Positions 48,259-60,304 of a DNA stretch of 64,000 nucleotides are shown piece by piece. Every line of letters starts with the position of its first letter. Position 1 is the first letter of the stretch. The DNA lies in assembly GCA_019614645.1 (NCBI GenBank), contig JABWDB010000005.1, forward strand, positions 15,737,001 to 15,801,000, read 5' to 3'. Origin of the DNA: Stratiolaelaps scimitus (Eukaryota > Arthropoda > Arachnida > Mesostigmata > Laelapidae). A program made the position numbers and the translations under genes. Below the pieces are notes generated by a model. That model was not told the origin of the DNA, made no database searches, and saw only the letters and a program-made list of their open reading frames with translations.

Positions 48259-50639
48259 TCCGTTAGACTTTGCAGAACCCGTTGTGGCAGCTGACAACTG
48301 TCATATTATAGGAATGTTAGATTGCGAGAGCGATCTAGGAGCGAAGATCCGCAACCTTAGGTTGTCCAGAGAGGGCAAACGTCGGATGAGAACCAACCAA
48401 TATCAAATCATTGCAGGCTGACCTTTGATTCGAACTTGAACTGTTCGTCATCGACTTATTCATCGAGGCTTATTTTTTAATTGCTTATTATGTGTTTCTT
48501 TCCTCCGCTATGAAAAACATTCACCGAACAACTAACACGACTGAGTTAGAGCTTTTCGCCCAGCTAACAGCATTAATCCCCACATCTTTTTGCTTAGCAA
48601 AACTGTCCATTCCCCACGATGATGACTGTGCGTAACAGTTTTCACGTTGGCAAGCAGAAGAAACAAGCGGCCCGACCGCTCGGTAGTTTGACACGCCAGC
48701 TGTGTGGCTTTTTATATTTATGCGGCCGGATCGGCGATTGACAGCTGTCGACGACCGTTAACCACACCTCCTCCGACAGGCATAAGGGCGTCGGGTTTGT
48801 TCGACGCCAAGCTGACGGTGGCTTTTACCTTCTTACGCAACCATTTATATTCTCATAACAACGTGTTCGACTTGAAACGGCCATGGTTGGCCTTCAACGT
48901 CGCCATCTGATCCATCGAACGGAACGAAATAAGGCCCGAACGCTGTCACGAGAGATCGAAGCGAGCCCATTAGCTATGCAGTTAAGTAGTCAATTGTCTT
49001 TGTACTCTCGAGTAGCCTAATCCATTATTACACTACCGGAGCAGCGTACAGTCACTTAGTCAACAAATATACTGAAGAAAAATGTGCGCAGCACTCAGCA
49101 ATAAACAAGACATTCATGCTCGCTTATTGTTTGTTATATTTTTAGTGCCTACGAAATATTTTCTGTGCGTACAGAGTCGCTTGCGTTGATGGCAATTGAT
49201 CTGGCAAATAGAAGCTGTTAGTCGTCTCTCTCTCTGAGTAAGGGAAAAGCCGTACAGTGAATTCTAACGACCTTGTTTATCCAACACGACCGTCTCGTTT
49301 GAAGGCACGTGTCGTCACGACAGACTTCTAGCCGTTGTTGTTGTTGCTTTACGTATATGGAATATGCGGATATTTTAAACTTCTGTTCATCTGTACTTAA
49401 TCTACATGCACACATTCTAGTGCATATGTGATTATTATTGAACATCGATGTTACTTGGGTTCATGACAGGCTGTTGATGAAAATGTTATAGTAATCCAAA
49501 TACTGAATACAACATATCAAATACGCCTAATGTAACCGATCCGGCTTAGTCGTAATCATTCTGAGGAAAGACCCCGATCGATGGGTATAGTGAAAGTGCT
49601 TCGGGAACGACATATAGAGGGGCCTCGCAGACGACGAAGATGAAGAAGAATTGGTTGAACTCGTCATATCGTCAGTTCCATCTTCGCCTAAGCTGCTATA
49701 TCACCCGAAGATCACGTTGCCCACAAAGCGAGACACGGGCTGGTGCCGCCGATATTATAGGAGTTGGTGAACGCTTGCTTGTTTATCATGGTGCGTAGGC
49801 AGAGGAGCTCTGGCAGTAAACTTACAAGCTTATCATGAGTATGGCATTTCGAGCTTACCAAATTCTTCTCATTATTATGATTATTACAGGTTTTCGGTGT
49901 CCCTTTTGTGTCGAATGATAGAATCAACGGAACGCATTAATGATAATCTTTGTTTGAAAGACGAATCAAGTCAGCTCAGAGCGGCACATCTCATACGTAG
50001 ACGAATACGTGAAAAAGCTCAGCCGCCTAAACTGATACTGTTACACCTTGTTATTGTTGAATGAGAGAGAGAGAGAGAGAGAGATAAAGACGAGGATTCT
50101 TCTACGTGGAAATCAAATGAGATACCATTTTGTAGTATATTCCTTGATACATGAATTGTTGCTTTACCGGCAGCTAACCGGTTATGATAGAATCAGAGCT
50201 GACATACGCAAATGTCCCACTGTGCCGAAAGCATAAAGCTCCTGGCTGTGGCAAAGCTCAATCTAATCAGAGGAAATGTGTGATAACTTCAAGTTACCTC
50301 GGGACGATCCAATTTTTTGGTCGGAGACAGTTCGTCGTCTTGGCTGAGAGAAGATACATAATCTTGTTCTTGTATTTAGTCGAAGTCACACCGTCGGTAT
50401 ACCGTTTGCTCTGGTGGCAGCTCCTACTCCAGGAGGATTGTTATAGGGTAGCTTAATCGTGAGTTTTATCTCAATTAGAAGAAGATAGTTTATGCTCGAA
50501 TTAAATTACCGCTGTCGCTCGAATCTCTCTAAAACGTGAACGCTTTGAAAGTCCTTACTTCATTTTTTATTCATTTGATAGAGGGCATCACCTCCATATC
50601 ACAATAGCAATGCTAAACTTCGCTTTCAAATTGTTCCAG

Positions 50640-50705
50640 GATCCCGTGGGAGACACCGACAGCATGCAATCATGCTACGAACTGCTCAACGTCCCTCTCG
50701 CCAAG
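50640..50705 (+). CDS. pyd: Polychaetoid/ZO-1 exon: start of PDZ1
   Basis: A 66-bp exon lies between acceptor ttgttccag and donor AAG|GTAAGC. Read in phase 0 it encodes DPVGDTDSMQ followed by SCYELLNVPLAK. Joined to the exon at 57200 it gives [20 protein letters not shown]. This aligns with the first strand and carboxylate-binding loop of ZO-1 PDZ1 (W-E-x-H-T-V-T-L-x-R-x-P-x-F-G-F-G-I). The phase and the alignment agree, which supports an exon this small. Polychaetoid is a membrane-associated scaffold at arthropod cell junctions. No ATG precedes PDZ1 in this exon except an internal one, so the start lies upstream. Confidence 0.7.
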
Positions 50706-51130
50706 GTAAGCAATTCACTTTTGCAATAATTATCATCTCCGTAAAATTAATTTGATGACCGAAAATAGCAGCCGCTTCACGAGATTACCTACACGTGTCA
50801 CGGTCTATAAATGGCGAATGCAATTTCATCAAGAATCATTTCGGAAGATTTCGAAGACGTTCGGTACAACGTATAATAGAGGCGATGAGAAGGGCCTTAT
50901 TTCTAGAAAGCATTTACAAGCTTCCTAGTCGAAAGGTATTAATATGTACTATGCCCGGTGGTATGAGTTTGCCTGTCCCGTATGCGTTTGCCTTTGAGAG
51001 ATGCTCGCTTGGAAATTAGTTAGTGTGGTCGAAAATGGCAGCTGAAGACAATCAGCCAATGTAACTTGGCAAATATAAACGAGCTGCTGCCTGAGTGGCT
51101 GAAGAAAAGTGTCTAGAACCCAATGACTTG

Positions 51131-51132
<2 letters not shown>

Positions 51133-51184
<52 letters not shown>
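51133..51184. repeat. (TA)n microsatellite
   Basis: Uninterrupted TA run of about 52 bases inside the large polychaetoid intron. Confidence 0.95.
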
Positions 51185-51189
<5 letters not shown>

Positions 51190-52554
51190 TGTATTGTAGT
51201 TCCGTTTATTTTGCCATTAATTGCGCTTCGAACTCATGCCACCAGGCTAGCTCGTTGAAGCTCTGCACCACTTGGAACCGTTATTGCACTAGATTGCGGC
51301 AAAAATTGGCGGCAGAATACTGTTGAAGACTTTTTGTCGCTGTTTTTGTCCTTGTTCTGATTTTATTTGCTTTTACCGTCAAACTTCACAAAATCCTATA
51401 GTGTTACTTTAGCCGCTGGAACCAGTTGCAAGCTGACTCCAATTCGCGATATCTTCTGCAGATTAGCTATCAGCACGGCATAGGCTGATTGTGCATTTTT
51501 TGCAACTTCAAATGCATCCGTGTCATAGAAGCAACACTTTCACCCTCTCTGCTCCTGTTCTACTTCGACTTGACACCCATCCGGCCGCTACGACACTAAT
51601 TAATGTTCTTTACCTTTCGTCAAGGAATCTACAGCAACTTGTTCAATAAACGAATAAAATCTAAGCATGCTAATAACAACGTTGTATTACCTCACAATGG
51701 CAGATAACTGCCATACACCGTTTACTCGTGGCACTCTATAACGGGTCGTTCTAAGCATCCGCACGAGATGTTTATATGCGATAGAGCCGTATCTATACTA
51801 TAATATAACACACCCTGTGAATATTTCATCTGCCTCCCTGAGTCGAGTAGAAGGCTGTATTGATTGCATGTGAGGGCCCTGCGCATATTTGAGCTACAAG
51901 TTTTGACCAGATCGTTTATCGATAATATATGCCCGCCCAAAACAATTTAAACATAAAACACACACACACACATATACAATAACTAACCCGCAACTAAAAA
52001 CAGAAAAAATAACCCTGTTGCCTGCTAGGGCCCATTTGCTGGTTGCATTTCGAAGAAGCCGATCGTCAGGCCGTGATATATACAATACTAGTAAAAACAC
52101 AACCGCCATTTTTCCTTCATGGGCGCTTGTTGTTCTCTCTCTCTCGCTCTCTCTGTACTGTTCATACTGTTCAATGCTTCATTTGGTTTATTCAGCGATC
52201 GTTCCAGTCCTCCCTTTCACCTCCATTTTTGAAACCATTGTACGTATCGCCAATATCCTACCAGCCCGACCGTGGTAGTGGTACCGTTACTTGTTGAGTA
52301 GATTGTTACCGATCTCCTTTCCTATCGGATATTGTTTTCGGCGATGGCTTCGTCCCTCTTCCAGCAGCAATTGCGCTCGGCGTTTGCCGCTGGCGACGGA
52401 CAGCAGAAGTAGCTTTGGCAGCTTTGAACGGCAGTGGATTGTCGTCAGATATCTTGCATCCGCGTCGCTCACTGCTCGACTACGATGCGACCCGCGAGGG
52501 CGGCTCGACGTTCGGCGGTGATGCACGCGCACCACGATGTGTGTTCCTTTATGA

Positions 52555-52585
<31 letters not shown>

Positions 52586-53262
52586 GTGATTTTGCGATCG
52601 GCAGGAGCTACGCACAGTGCGAAGCTCAAGAAGCCGCAAGCAGCCTCTGCTACTGCTGCTAGCGGAAGGAGGACAGCAAATACACGAGCCAAGAATGAAC
52701 ACGCGGGGCCGGCAAGGGGGTTAGCATACGGGAGGGAAGGTAACACACGAAGACAGCGAGTGCCAGCAGCCAACGAATGGTGAGCGGTAAAACGATGCCG
52801 ACGAGTGGCGTCTACGCGTTCGTCAGGTCAGCCCCTTGTATAAGCCTGCTGTATCGGCTCTGTTTGGGTGGCTGGGTGTGCTTACGTGCATGGCTTTGCG
52901 CGGTGCTGGATGCTTCGCTGGGGCGCAGTAGCAGCAGCAGCCACGGCCACCACCGCTGAGCTCGTATTCGGAGAAGTTTGCATTGAAGACCACCGCCGCC
53001 GCCGTCGCAGCGGAAACTGACGGACGGCTTGAGTTTCTGTATGAAGACATGTGGTCGTGGTGGTGCTGGCGCTTGGAAAGAGAGCGAGAGAGAGAGATTG
53101 AGATAGAGAGATAGCAATTGGTGGTACTCGCGACGATGATGACGATCGTGTGTGTACCCTTCCATTGCGGGGGTTTACGACGACGACGACGAGGTGGATC
53201 TGGTGGTAACGGCATAGCACACGGAAGATCTACGCCAACTTCGACTACAATTACGACTAGTG

Positions 53263-53309
53263 TATAATATTATTATTATTATTACTATTATTATTACTAT
53301 TATTATTAC

Positions 53310-53346
<37 letters not shown>

Positions 53347-53376
53347 TCTATTATTATTATTATTACTATTATTATC
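53263..53376. repeat. (TTA)n microsatellite array
   Basis: About 114 bases of TTA/ATT triplets with occasional ATC/TTC variants. It produces a spurious poly-Ile frame on the minus strand. Confidence 0.95.
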
Positions 53377-55985
53377 ACGATGTACGATGCGCGATCACAA
53401 AGTCGAAGAAAGCGCATTGCGTGTTGACGTTTAGTGACTACTGTCATGTTTCATGTCGTGTGCTGTTGAAAGTAGAAAACAAGGGCAGATCAGATCAGAT
53501 CAAATCAGAGCGATACTGCTGTTGCACTTGTGGGGACCGCAAGAAGCGTACGCGTTTGCGGGACACACGAAACGCGAAAAACAGAACGGGAGTGATGGCT
53601 ACCGTCACTCGAAGCAGCATCTATAATATATGTCTATTAATAGACGCGCGCGGATGTGGATGCCAAAACACCCGTTCTAATTTACTTTCTTTTCTACAAA
53701 GCATATAGACGAATGCGTGACCAACAGGGGAACCGATTCATTCAACGGATATGTGTGTACGTTAAATTAAACAAACATATTATTGCTATTTACTATCATT
53801 GTGTTTTTTTTTAATCTGCACCCCATCTAAGTTCGTTTGGTTCGCGGGTCCGGGGCCGAACGGGGTTATTGCAACTCGGGCTCTTCGTGGTTATGCGTGA
53901 GGAGCTACAAACGGAGAAAAAAAAACCTTGATGGGCTTCCATTGGTCGTATTCTCATTTATAGACGTTCGTAGACAATGGATACATATCGTGGTGGTGAT
54001 TGTTGGTTAGCACCGAGACGCTTTGTGACGTCGAAGACAGCCTAAATAGGCGCCGCACGTTTATATCGTATGTCTTCGACCACTTAATTAACGCTACAAT
54101 ACCAACGTATACGATTTTCGTTGCAGGATAAGAATAACCCATTTGGCAGATTTTCGCGACTGCCAGACGGGGCCGTTTTTCACGCTACGGAATATGGTGC
54201 CTTATCCGTGTAACAGTAAGAGTGCGTTTAACAGACATAGTAATTAACTAATTCTCATTGGTACCAACTGTGTGTACATATTTGCACGTACACACGTACA
54301 CACAGACACAGGCACACGTGTTGATTATCAAACAATTATGATTGGACATTTGTGAGGACTTTGATGCAGACCAGGACACATTCAATCATCAAGTTGTATA
54401 ATGACTTATTATTGGCAAATCGTCAAAAGTCGTAGTGGCGCTAGCCACCGCGCAAATGTGTCCCGATTACTTCAGCACGATTCCCGTTGTCTGGAGTAGA
54501 ACATATTCTGATCACCTCGAGATCCATTTCGCGCAAAGCACGCGTGCTGGCTCTGTCGCCTCTTTCGACAGCGGCTATAATGCGATCATCCGTAACACAT
54601 ATAGATACTAAGCCGATTTTAATGTCGATCAGGGGAACGCATGTACAATTGATCAATTTCAAAAGCTAGCCTTGCAATACCTAAAACGGGAGCTCTATAT
54701 TTGAGTTCAAGATAGATACGTTGGTCCCGTTCATTCAAGAGGATGTGTGGGTAAGTTTGAGATCTCGATGCGATACCCATTTTGCCAGTCGCGCTTTGTC
54801 TTCCAAGATCTGCCTAGTGATTATGCGTACTGGAAGCGTATTTGCACAGTAAGCCAAGCATCACGAGGAAGAGGCGATGGTGTCTTGATATGTTTGCGAC
54901 ACGGTCCGGTATCGAATTGTTGAGTTCGAATTCCCCTGAGCTATCCATCGGAGCGGTTATTGATCCTTCGTCATCATGAACTACATACCCTGGATATATG
55001 TGCACATGACCCGACATGAAACACATCAAGACGACGTTTAGAGCATTTTATTATACGTTACGCTTGAGTCGGGTACACGAAGTTGGCAGCGGCTACCGAA
55101 ATGCAATAGTCGCGAATTCTGGATGGGCCTGCTTTGGAAAATTCACCTATTCACTATACCTATGCCTATCAAGTTATTGTAGTTACGAGCAGATCAGGGC
55201 ATCAGCCTGTCATGGCGGTGTTTTCGCGTCGAATCTTCGCTTGAATTGATGTTCAATTCAAGTCGAACGCCCCTTTATTTAGAGTTAAGAGATGCCCATT
55301 TACAGCAGTCTTAGCAAATTTCCTGGGTTTGGTGATTCCGTAAGGGCTATCGTTTTCGATTTGATATCACTATAGTTGATGATTTGAGTGATGTGATATG
55401 TGACGAGTGATGTCAACGGCGCTCAGCCGTAACTGAGTCTCCCCATCGGCCGGCGCCTATCCGCTAATCATGTCTTTAGGACTACATGGCTGTATCAGAG
55501 GCAATCAGTGATTACTACTTTGATATATTAATAATATAATAACAATAATCTAATGATAGTTGATGTCTCGGCATTATTTCGCCTACAAGATGAATGCCAA
55601 TACGACACATAGTAGTATCGTACATTCGCTCCACTCTCGTTTGAGGGTCTCGAGATTCGAAGGGTTTTTCAGTGATTTTGAACTTGACGTCATTTCCGCT
55701 GTAACAGCCATCAACGATAAGCCAATTCTGGCCCATTGGCAAAGTTTACGCATGCATTTCTCACGGTGAAAAATGACGAGCAGCATCAGGCGACGAACGA
55801 TATGGTTCACGTAAATGGAGACGCTTTGCTCGACAACTTAAAGCGATCTCTCAGCGGAGCTTCCTGCGAACTGGCTCGCTGGATAAGCTGGGCCTCCAGC
55901 CACCAGTCCACAGTTTCGTTTGCCCGTGTGCCACTCTGCCCGCTGGCGGATTTCACGTAGTTTCGAACGGCATCTAAATCTGTGG

Positions 55986-55987
<2 letters not shown>

Positions 55988-56017
<30 letters not shown>
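55988..56017. repeat. (TA)n microsatellite
   Basis: Uninterrupted TA run inside the large polychaetoid intron. Confidence 0.95.
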
Positions 56018-56022
<5 letters not shown>

Positions 56023-57125
56023 TCTCTCAGTCGACTCCGAGAGTCGATTTCATCCACGATACAGTCGCTGTCACTATCTGCTAACGCTACACCGATGATG
56101 ACGCTGCTGCGAAAGTGAAGCCTTATGTCACTGTGCCACTCAGACGAAATGCAACCCCTTGAAACGGGCCGATCTACAGTAGACTACCAGTAGAGTGGTT
56201 TCGCCGGGACAGGACGAGGGGGTATGAGAATTGGACCGAAATCGGCTGCAGCATTAGTCAATTTCCGCTTAATAAACAAGCGGATGATGATGATGATGAT
56301 GATGATTATTATTACTATTGACATAATTCTCCTGACGTTCGACGAAGGGAGCGCAGGCGAATCATGAGCGTAGCTCGAAGCACCAATTCCGCATCGGCTC
56401 ATTCTGGATACGAAGGTTGTCCGAGTCTCTGTTCGGGAGCAGTCGTACGTGCCTCGTAAGGCGTAGGCGTCGGTAAGGATTTGTGTAGATGCCAATTGCC
56501 TAATCGGGGCTGATCTACTCTCCTCGACTCGTCGTGCATCGTGAGGAATCGCCCTTTCAAATACGCGAATGCATGATAATGAAACGGAAGGAAAATAGCA
56601 AAAAGTTCACAGATATATCGTCACGCGATGCGAGTCAGGCATCATCGAAATCGCACACGCAGCGACCAGTGAAAATAACGACTTGCGTATGTCACTGTAT
56701 ATACGTGAAGATATCGGTGTGTGTGTGTGTGTGGGCGCCTGTTTACACATAGGCTACCGGTTTCGTAACTGGTTTTGTTCGTAGGCGTTGCTCGTCGTGA
56801 GGCTGCTCTGGCGTTTTGCCTGATCAGCGCGAAAAGGGGTTGATAACCTGTCGATGCTGTTGTTGCTGTTGCCGCAACAGGTATTGACGACCCCAACGAC
56901 TGCTCTTCTTTGCTTTCTGCGCTGCGCTTGACGGGGAATTTCAGTGGAAAACCCTCACCGAATAGCTTGCCAAGTCGGATTATTGCTAATGGCTCGAATG
57001 CAGATCTGAAAATAATGCTAAATATTGTACTGGCATATCGGAAAAAAAGAGGGTTCCTTGCGGACGATACGCGTTCGGAAAGGTCGATCGTTAAGGGAAA
57101 GATCCATTGCTCCTTAAACTAAGTA

Positions 57126-57169
57126 CGGGATATCTTGCGAATGTTTTTCACGGGATATCTTGCGAATGT
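57126..57169 (+). repeat. 19-bp direct repeat near acceptor
   Basis: CGGGATATCTTGCGAATGT occurs at 57126-57144 and again, identical, at 57151-57169. It lies 30 bases upstream of the acceptor of the second PDZ1 exon. Confidence 0.9.
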
Positions 57170-57199
57170 CTAATGTAATTCATGAATTCATTTTCCCAG

Positions 57200-57324
57200 G
57201 TACCCAACTACGGTTTCGGCATTGCCGTCAGCGGTGGCCGAGACAGTTCCCTCAGCGACAACCCCGACGGCCACATCATCATCTCAGACGTGCTAAAAAA
57301 TGGACCGGCTGAAGGCAAACTTCT
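57200..57324 (+). CDS. pyd: Polychaetoid/ZO-1 exon: PDZ1 core
   Basis: A 125-bp exon lies between acceptor ttttcccag and donor CT|GTAAGC. It encodes [20 protein letters not shown] and continues to [13 protein letters not shown]. The YGFGI carboxylate-binding loop and the SGGRD...ISDVLK-GPAEG pattern are hallmarks of the first PDZ domain of the ZO-1/tamou MAGUK family, which binds C-terminal tails of junction membrane proteins. It enters in phase 0 and leaves in phase 2, fitting the exon at 57834. The family assignment is strong. Confidence 0.9.
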
Positions 57325-57833
57325 GTAAGCTTTCTTACGCGATCTAACCTCTAAAGCAGATTTCGTGTTGGGTCAAGTGATTGCTACTACGTCCCGGCGA
57401 ATTTTCGATGGCTTGTTTTCCACATGATCTCTTTGTTATTTCTCTCTCTTTATCGCAGTCTCTCAAAGAGTAAACACTTTCCAATTGAAAGTACTTGTAC
57501 ATCGTGATCTCATCGGCGCAAGATCTTTTTTTGTTGAAGGTTAAAGGTAAATCCTGCATGGTCGCCAGGCCTCACACCAAGGTATATTTACCTGGTAGTG
57601 TCAGACTCTTCGGGATAAAAATGTATTCCTATTTTTTACAATAATAAAAAAAAAAGTGTCAGCCTCTTACTGACTAAACCCAGAACCGATTTTGACTTGG
57701 GGCACTGAACTGCCCTCGTATTTCTATGGTGGGCCAGCAAAAGACAGGTCGTCCCGCGGACTGAGGCGTTTGTGACTTGGTGCCTTGCTGTTATTATTAT
57801 TATTATCATTATTAATACTAATTTTCGATACAG

Positions 57834-58227
57834 AATCGGTGATATCGTGCTCACTGCTAATGGGATCTCACTGGAGCGGGTCGACTACTCAAGAGCAGTG
57901 CAGGTACTGCGCGATTGCGAGACCCTGGTGAAGCTGCTCATTAAACGTCGACTCCCACCTCAAGGACCTCCGCCGCTGCCTGGCGGCCACACTCATAGCA
58001 ATCGCATGCATCCCGGTCAGTCTGTACAGTCATCTTCGTCAGCCAACGGCAGCAACAATACTAACAACAACAACAATAATAATATCCTATCCGTACAGCT
58101 ACAGCGAAGCAAAAAGAAAGAGGATTTCGGCATTGTGTTAGGCTGTCAGCTGTACGTCAAGGAAATAGCGGGCCGGTCAATTGCTCAACAGGATAACACA
58201 CTAAGGCCGGGAGATGTGGTGCTCAAG
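57834..58227 (+). CDS. pyd: Polychaetoid/ZO-1 exon: PDZ1 end, linker, PDZ2
   Basis: A 394-bp exon lies between acceptor ttttcgatacag and donor AAG|GTGGGT. It completes PDZ1 (IGDIVLTANGISLERVDYSR ... AVQVLRD ... LLIKRR) and continues with a Pro-rich stretch (PPQGPPPLPGGH) and a Ser/Asn linker with a run of Asn. PDZ2 then starts at about LSVQLQRSKKKEDFGIVLG, with binding loop DFGIV, and continues to LRPGDVVLK. Family PDZ2 domains mediate dimerisation and partner binding. The border after VVLK falls inside PDZ2, and the next exon supplies IND. It starts in phase 2 and ends in phase 0. Confidence 0.9.
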
Positions 58228-58256
58228 GTGGGTAGTGTCGTAGTGGATGTCTGAGC

Positions 58257-58287
<31 letters not shown>
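58257..58287. repeat. (AAT)n microsatellite in intron
   Basis: About ten AAT units just after the donor of the PDZ2 exon. The same intron (58228-58646) also carries a TTA array at 58491-58560. Nothing else is visible in this intron. Confidence 0.95.
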
Positions 58288-58490
58288 CATAACAATATTT
58301 GCTATTTGCGCAAACTATAGTGAAAATTTGCACAGTAGTGTATGTGTGTGTGTATGAAACGAAATTTTCAATAAGAACATGAACGTGATAGAAAAGTATG
58401 CCGTTGAGTAACTGGTTGCTTACCTTAATGAAGCCAATCGACTTTGACGTATCTTGTCAAAAGCGATAGTAAATATTTGTTAGTATAATG

Positions 58491-58560
58491 ATTTCTATTA
58501 TTATTATTATTATTATTTCTATTATTATTATTATTATTATTATTCTATTATTATTATTAT
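58491..58560. repeat. (TTA)n microsatellite in intron
   Basis: TTA/ATT triplets with two TTC interruptions, between the two PDZ2 exons. Confidence 0.95.
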
Positions 58561-58646
58561 TTGTGTGAACAGAACAGGTTATTTGTTGCACAATATTGGT
58601 TTTCGTTTTTAGCTCAACGTAAACTATCACAACTGCCACATTACAG

Positions 58647-59074
58647 ATCAATGACCAGCCTACCGATAATCTCTCGCTTAAAGAAGCTCGTAAACTTCTT
58701 GACAGTGTAAAGAATTGCATCAATTTAGTCGTGCGAAGAGATGGGATGGACAGCTCCAGTGAGCTGGCACAGCTCAGGTCGCCTTTGGGACGAATTGACG
58801 CCGATGGAGATCGGAGCGCTCTCAGCGGAATGGCCGACAGAGAGAGCCGCATGTTTGGTTTGCCGCCTGGATCTCCCGCCGCCCCTGGAACACCGCTCAA
58901 TAACAATTTACTTAATAACAATAACAACAACAACAATAATAATAATAACAATAACAACAACAACGCGATCATGCACGCGTTCAACGGGACCAGCACGCCA
59001 ACGAAAATTCCCAAGAGGAACCTACCGCTCAGCGACGTCATTGAAGAGCTGGCCGCACGCACGCCCCCACAAAT
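58647..59074 (+). CDS. pyd: Polychaetoid/ZO-1 exon: PDZ2 end, Asn-rich linker
   Basis: A 428-bp exon lies between acceptor cacattacag and donor AAAT|GTAAGA. It completes PDZ2 with INDQPTDNLSLKEARKLLDS and ends the domain at LVVRRDG. A linker follows with charged residues, a Pro-rich segment (GLPPGSPAAPGTPL) and about seventeen Asn codons (AAC/AAT, about 58913-58963), then TPTKIPKRNLPLSDVIEELA. Such linkers separate PDZ2 from PDZ3 in the family and are poorly conserved. It starts in phase 0 and ends in phase 2. The overlapping minus frame of poly-Leu/Ile is an artefact of the Asn codons. Confidence 0.88.
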
Positions 59075-59479
59075 GTAAGACGTTCACTATTAGAACAATT
59101 GTTCTATCCAACCTTTTTGTTTCATATTGGCCAGATGTAACGACAGTATCTCTCGATTACCCTGACGGTACTATTAGTCAAGAGCCTGACCTTCACCGTA
59201 TCTGTCGTTGATGGACAACTGTTGAATTCGCCGGGTTCTTTGGTCAATTTGCAAATTTAACTGCGCTATAAAATCGACGGACGATTTGAATAAAATATGC
59301 TTCAAAAATCACAGAACGTAGTACAATGGACATTGAATATTGGCTGTGAGTCAGCTTGGAAAACTTGCTTAGGCTTGTGATAACAACAATCATATCATCA
59401 AAGTCGAGGACTTCACGGAACGCCCACTATGAGTTTAATCTCGCATTAATGCTGTGCCCTCCCACATTGCCGCTGTCAG

Positions 59480-59763
59480 CGCTCCTAGGCCGACGGTCTG
59501 CGATGCTCCTGTTCGCATCGTGCTGCTGGAGAAGCCACCTGAGGGGTCGGTCGGAATACGTCTGACAGGCGGGAACAAGGTCGGCATCTTTGTGTCAGCG
59601 GTTCAGCCGGGCATCGCTGCCTCGTTGCAAGGCTTGCAGCCTGGAGACAAGCTACTCAAAGTCAATCAAGTAGATATGACAGGCGTCACGCGGGAAGATG
59701 CTGCCATGTTCCTGCTGAGGGTCCAGGACCGCGTCACGCTGGAAGTCCAGCATTGCAAGCAAG
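59480..59763 (+). CDS. pyd: Polychaetoid/ZO-1 exon: PDZ3
   Basis: A 284-bp exon lies between acceptor attgccgctgtcag and donor CAAG|GTGAGT. Its first base completes the split codon of the previous exon. It encodes a full third PDZ domain: VRIVLLEKPPEGSVGIRLTG, with SVGIRLTGG as binding loop, then NKVGIFVSAVQPG, LQPGDKLLKVNQVDM and REDAAMFLLRV. In MAGUK scaffolds, PDZ3 packs with the SH3 and GUK-like modules and binds transmembrane partners such as JAM-type proteins. The exon ends one base into a codon completed by the SH3 exon. Confidence 0.92.
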
Positions 59764-59954
59764 GTGAGTCGGTAATTTATTGGCACATTGAAAAATATCG
59801 CATGTTTGTCCTACATCGCCGATCAGCTATCTAGGCTAGGTCCCTGTCGCGGAGATTATACGGGGTTGGATATCATTATCGGATGCGTGTTCTTCCCGTG
59901 TGCCTTTACACTCGAACTGATCTATGTTCGCCTTTTCGACATGACCAACTCCAG

Positions 59955-60304
59955 AATACGACGAGATTGTTGCGGGCCAATTGCATGGCGATTCGTTTTA
60001 CGTGAAGACACACTTCGTTCACGAGCCGGCGGCCGGGCAAGCAGTAAAAGACGCGCTGTCATTCAAGAGTGGTGAAATCTTCCACGTTGTCGATACGCTT
60101 CATAATGGAGCCGTCGGCCAATGGCTCGGCTACCGCCTCGGCAGGAATCAGCAGGAGATCCAAAAGGGCGTTATACCTAATGCGAGCCGAGCGGATGAAT
60201 ACGCCCAGGAGCAATGGGCCCAACTCAAGAAAGATAAGGAGCTTGACAGCCGAAGTAGCTTCTTCAAACGACGTGGCCAGCGCCGCTCGAAGTCACTGAT
60301 AAAG
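59955..60304 (+). CDS. pyd: Polychaetoid/ZO-1 exon: SH3 domain
   Basis: A 350-bp exon lies between acceptor catgaccaactccag and donor AAAG|GTATAT. It begins EYDEIVAGQLHGDSFYVKTH and covers the MAGUK SH3 domain, with SFKSGEIFHVVDTLHNG, QWLGYRL and GVIPNASRADEYAQ following the family pattern closely. It ends in a basic stretch (FFKRRGQRRSKSLIK) corresponding to the SH3-GUK hook. MAGUK SH3 domains act with the GUK-like domain rather than as ordinary proline binders. The exon ends in phase 0. The donor GTATAT is weaker than the others in this gene. Confidence 0.92.

Larger units (their letters stand above)
30471..50639. other. Triplet-rich region upstream of polychaetoid
   Basis: Roughly 30-47 kb is richer in CpG and in CAG/CTG, GTT/AAC, GGC and GA tracts than the flanks. 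Examples are GGC near 31617-31670, TTG/CTG near 32213-32240, CTG/TTG near 40149-40190, GGC near 42708-42726, GTT/AAC near 43051-43112 and AAC/CAG near 45826-45880. Such tracts are common in promoters, 5' UTRs and low-complexity coding exons of large arthropod genes. It could contain the promoter and first exons of polychaetoid, or a minus-strand gene. Many long frames here are simply repeat-encoded. From about 47 to 50.6 kb the sequence returns to ordinary intron-like composition and I see no gene in it. Confidence 0.35.
50706..57199 (+). other. Large polychaetoid intron
   Basis: This intron is about 6.5 kb and splits PDZ1. It holds a TA microsatellite at 51133-51184, another at 52554-52579, a TTA/ATT array at 53263-53376, a TA run at 55988-56017 and a 19-bp direct repeat at 57126-57144/57151-57169. 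I find no exon of the known protein in it. Small frames, including the Ala/Ser/Arg-rich ones near 52.4-53.2 kb, are composition artefacts as far as I can tell. Confidence 0.6.

Noticed and set aside
53175..53447. Minus-strand poly-Ile ORF.
   Set aside because: Encoded by the TTA microsatellite at 53263-53376.
58457..59062. Minus-strand 201-codon ORF with poly-Leu and poly-Ile.
   Set aside because: It is the reverse strand of the polychaetoid PDZ2/Asn-linker exon and of intron triplet arrays.
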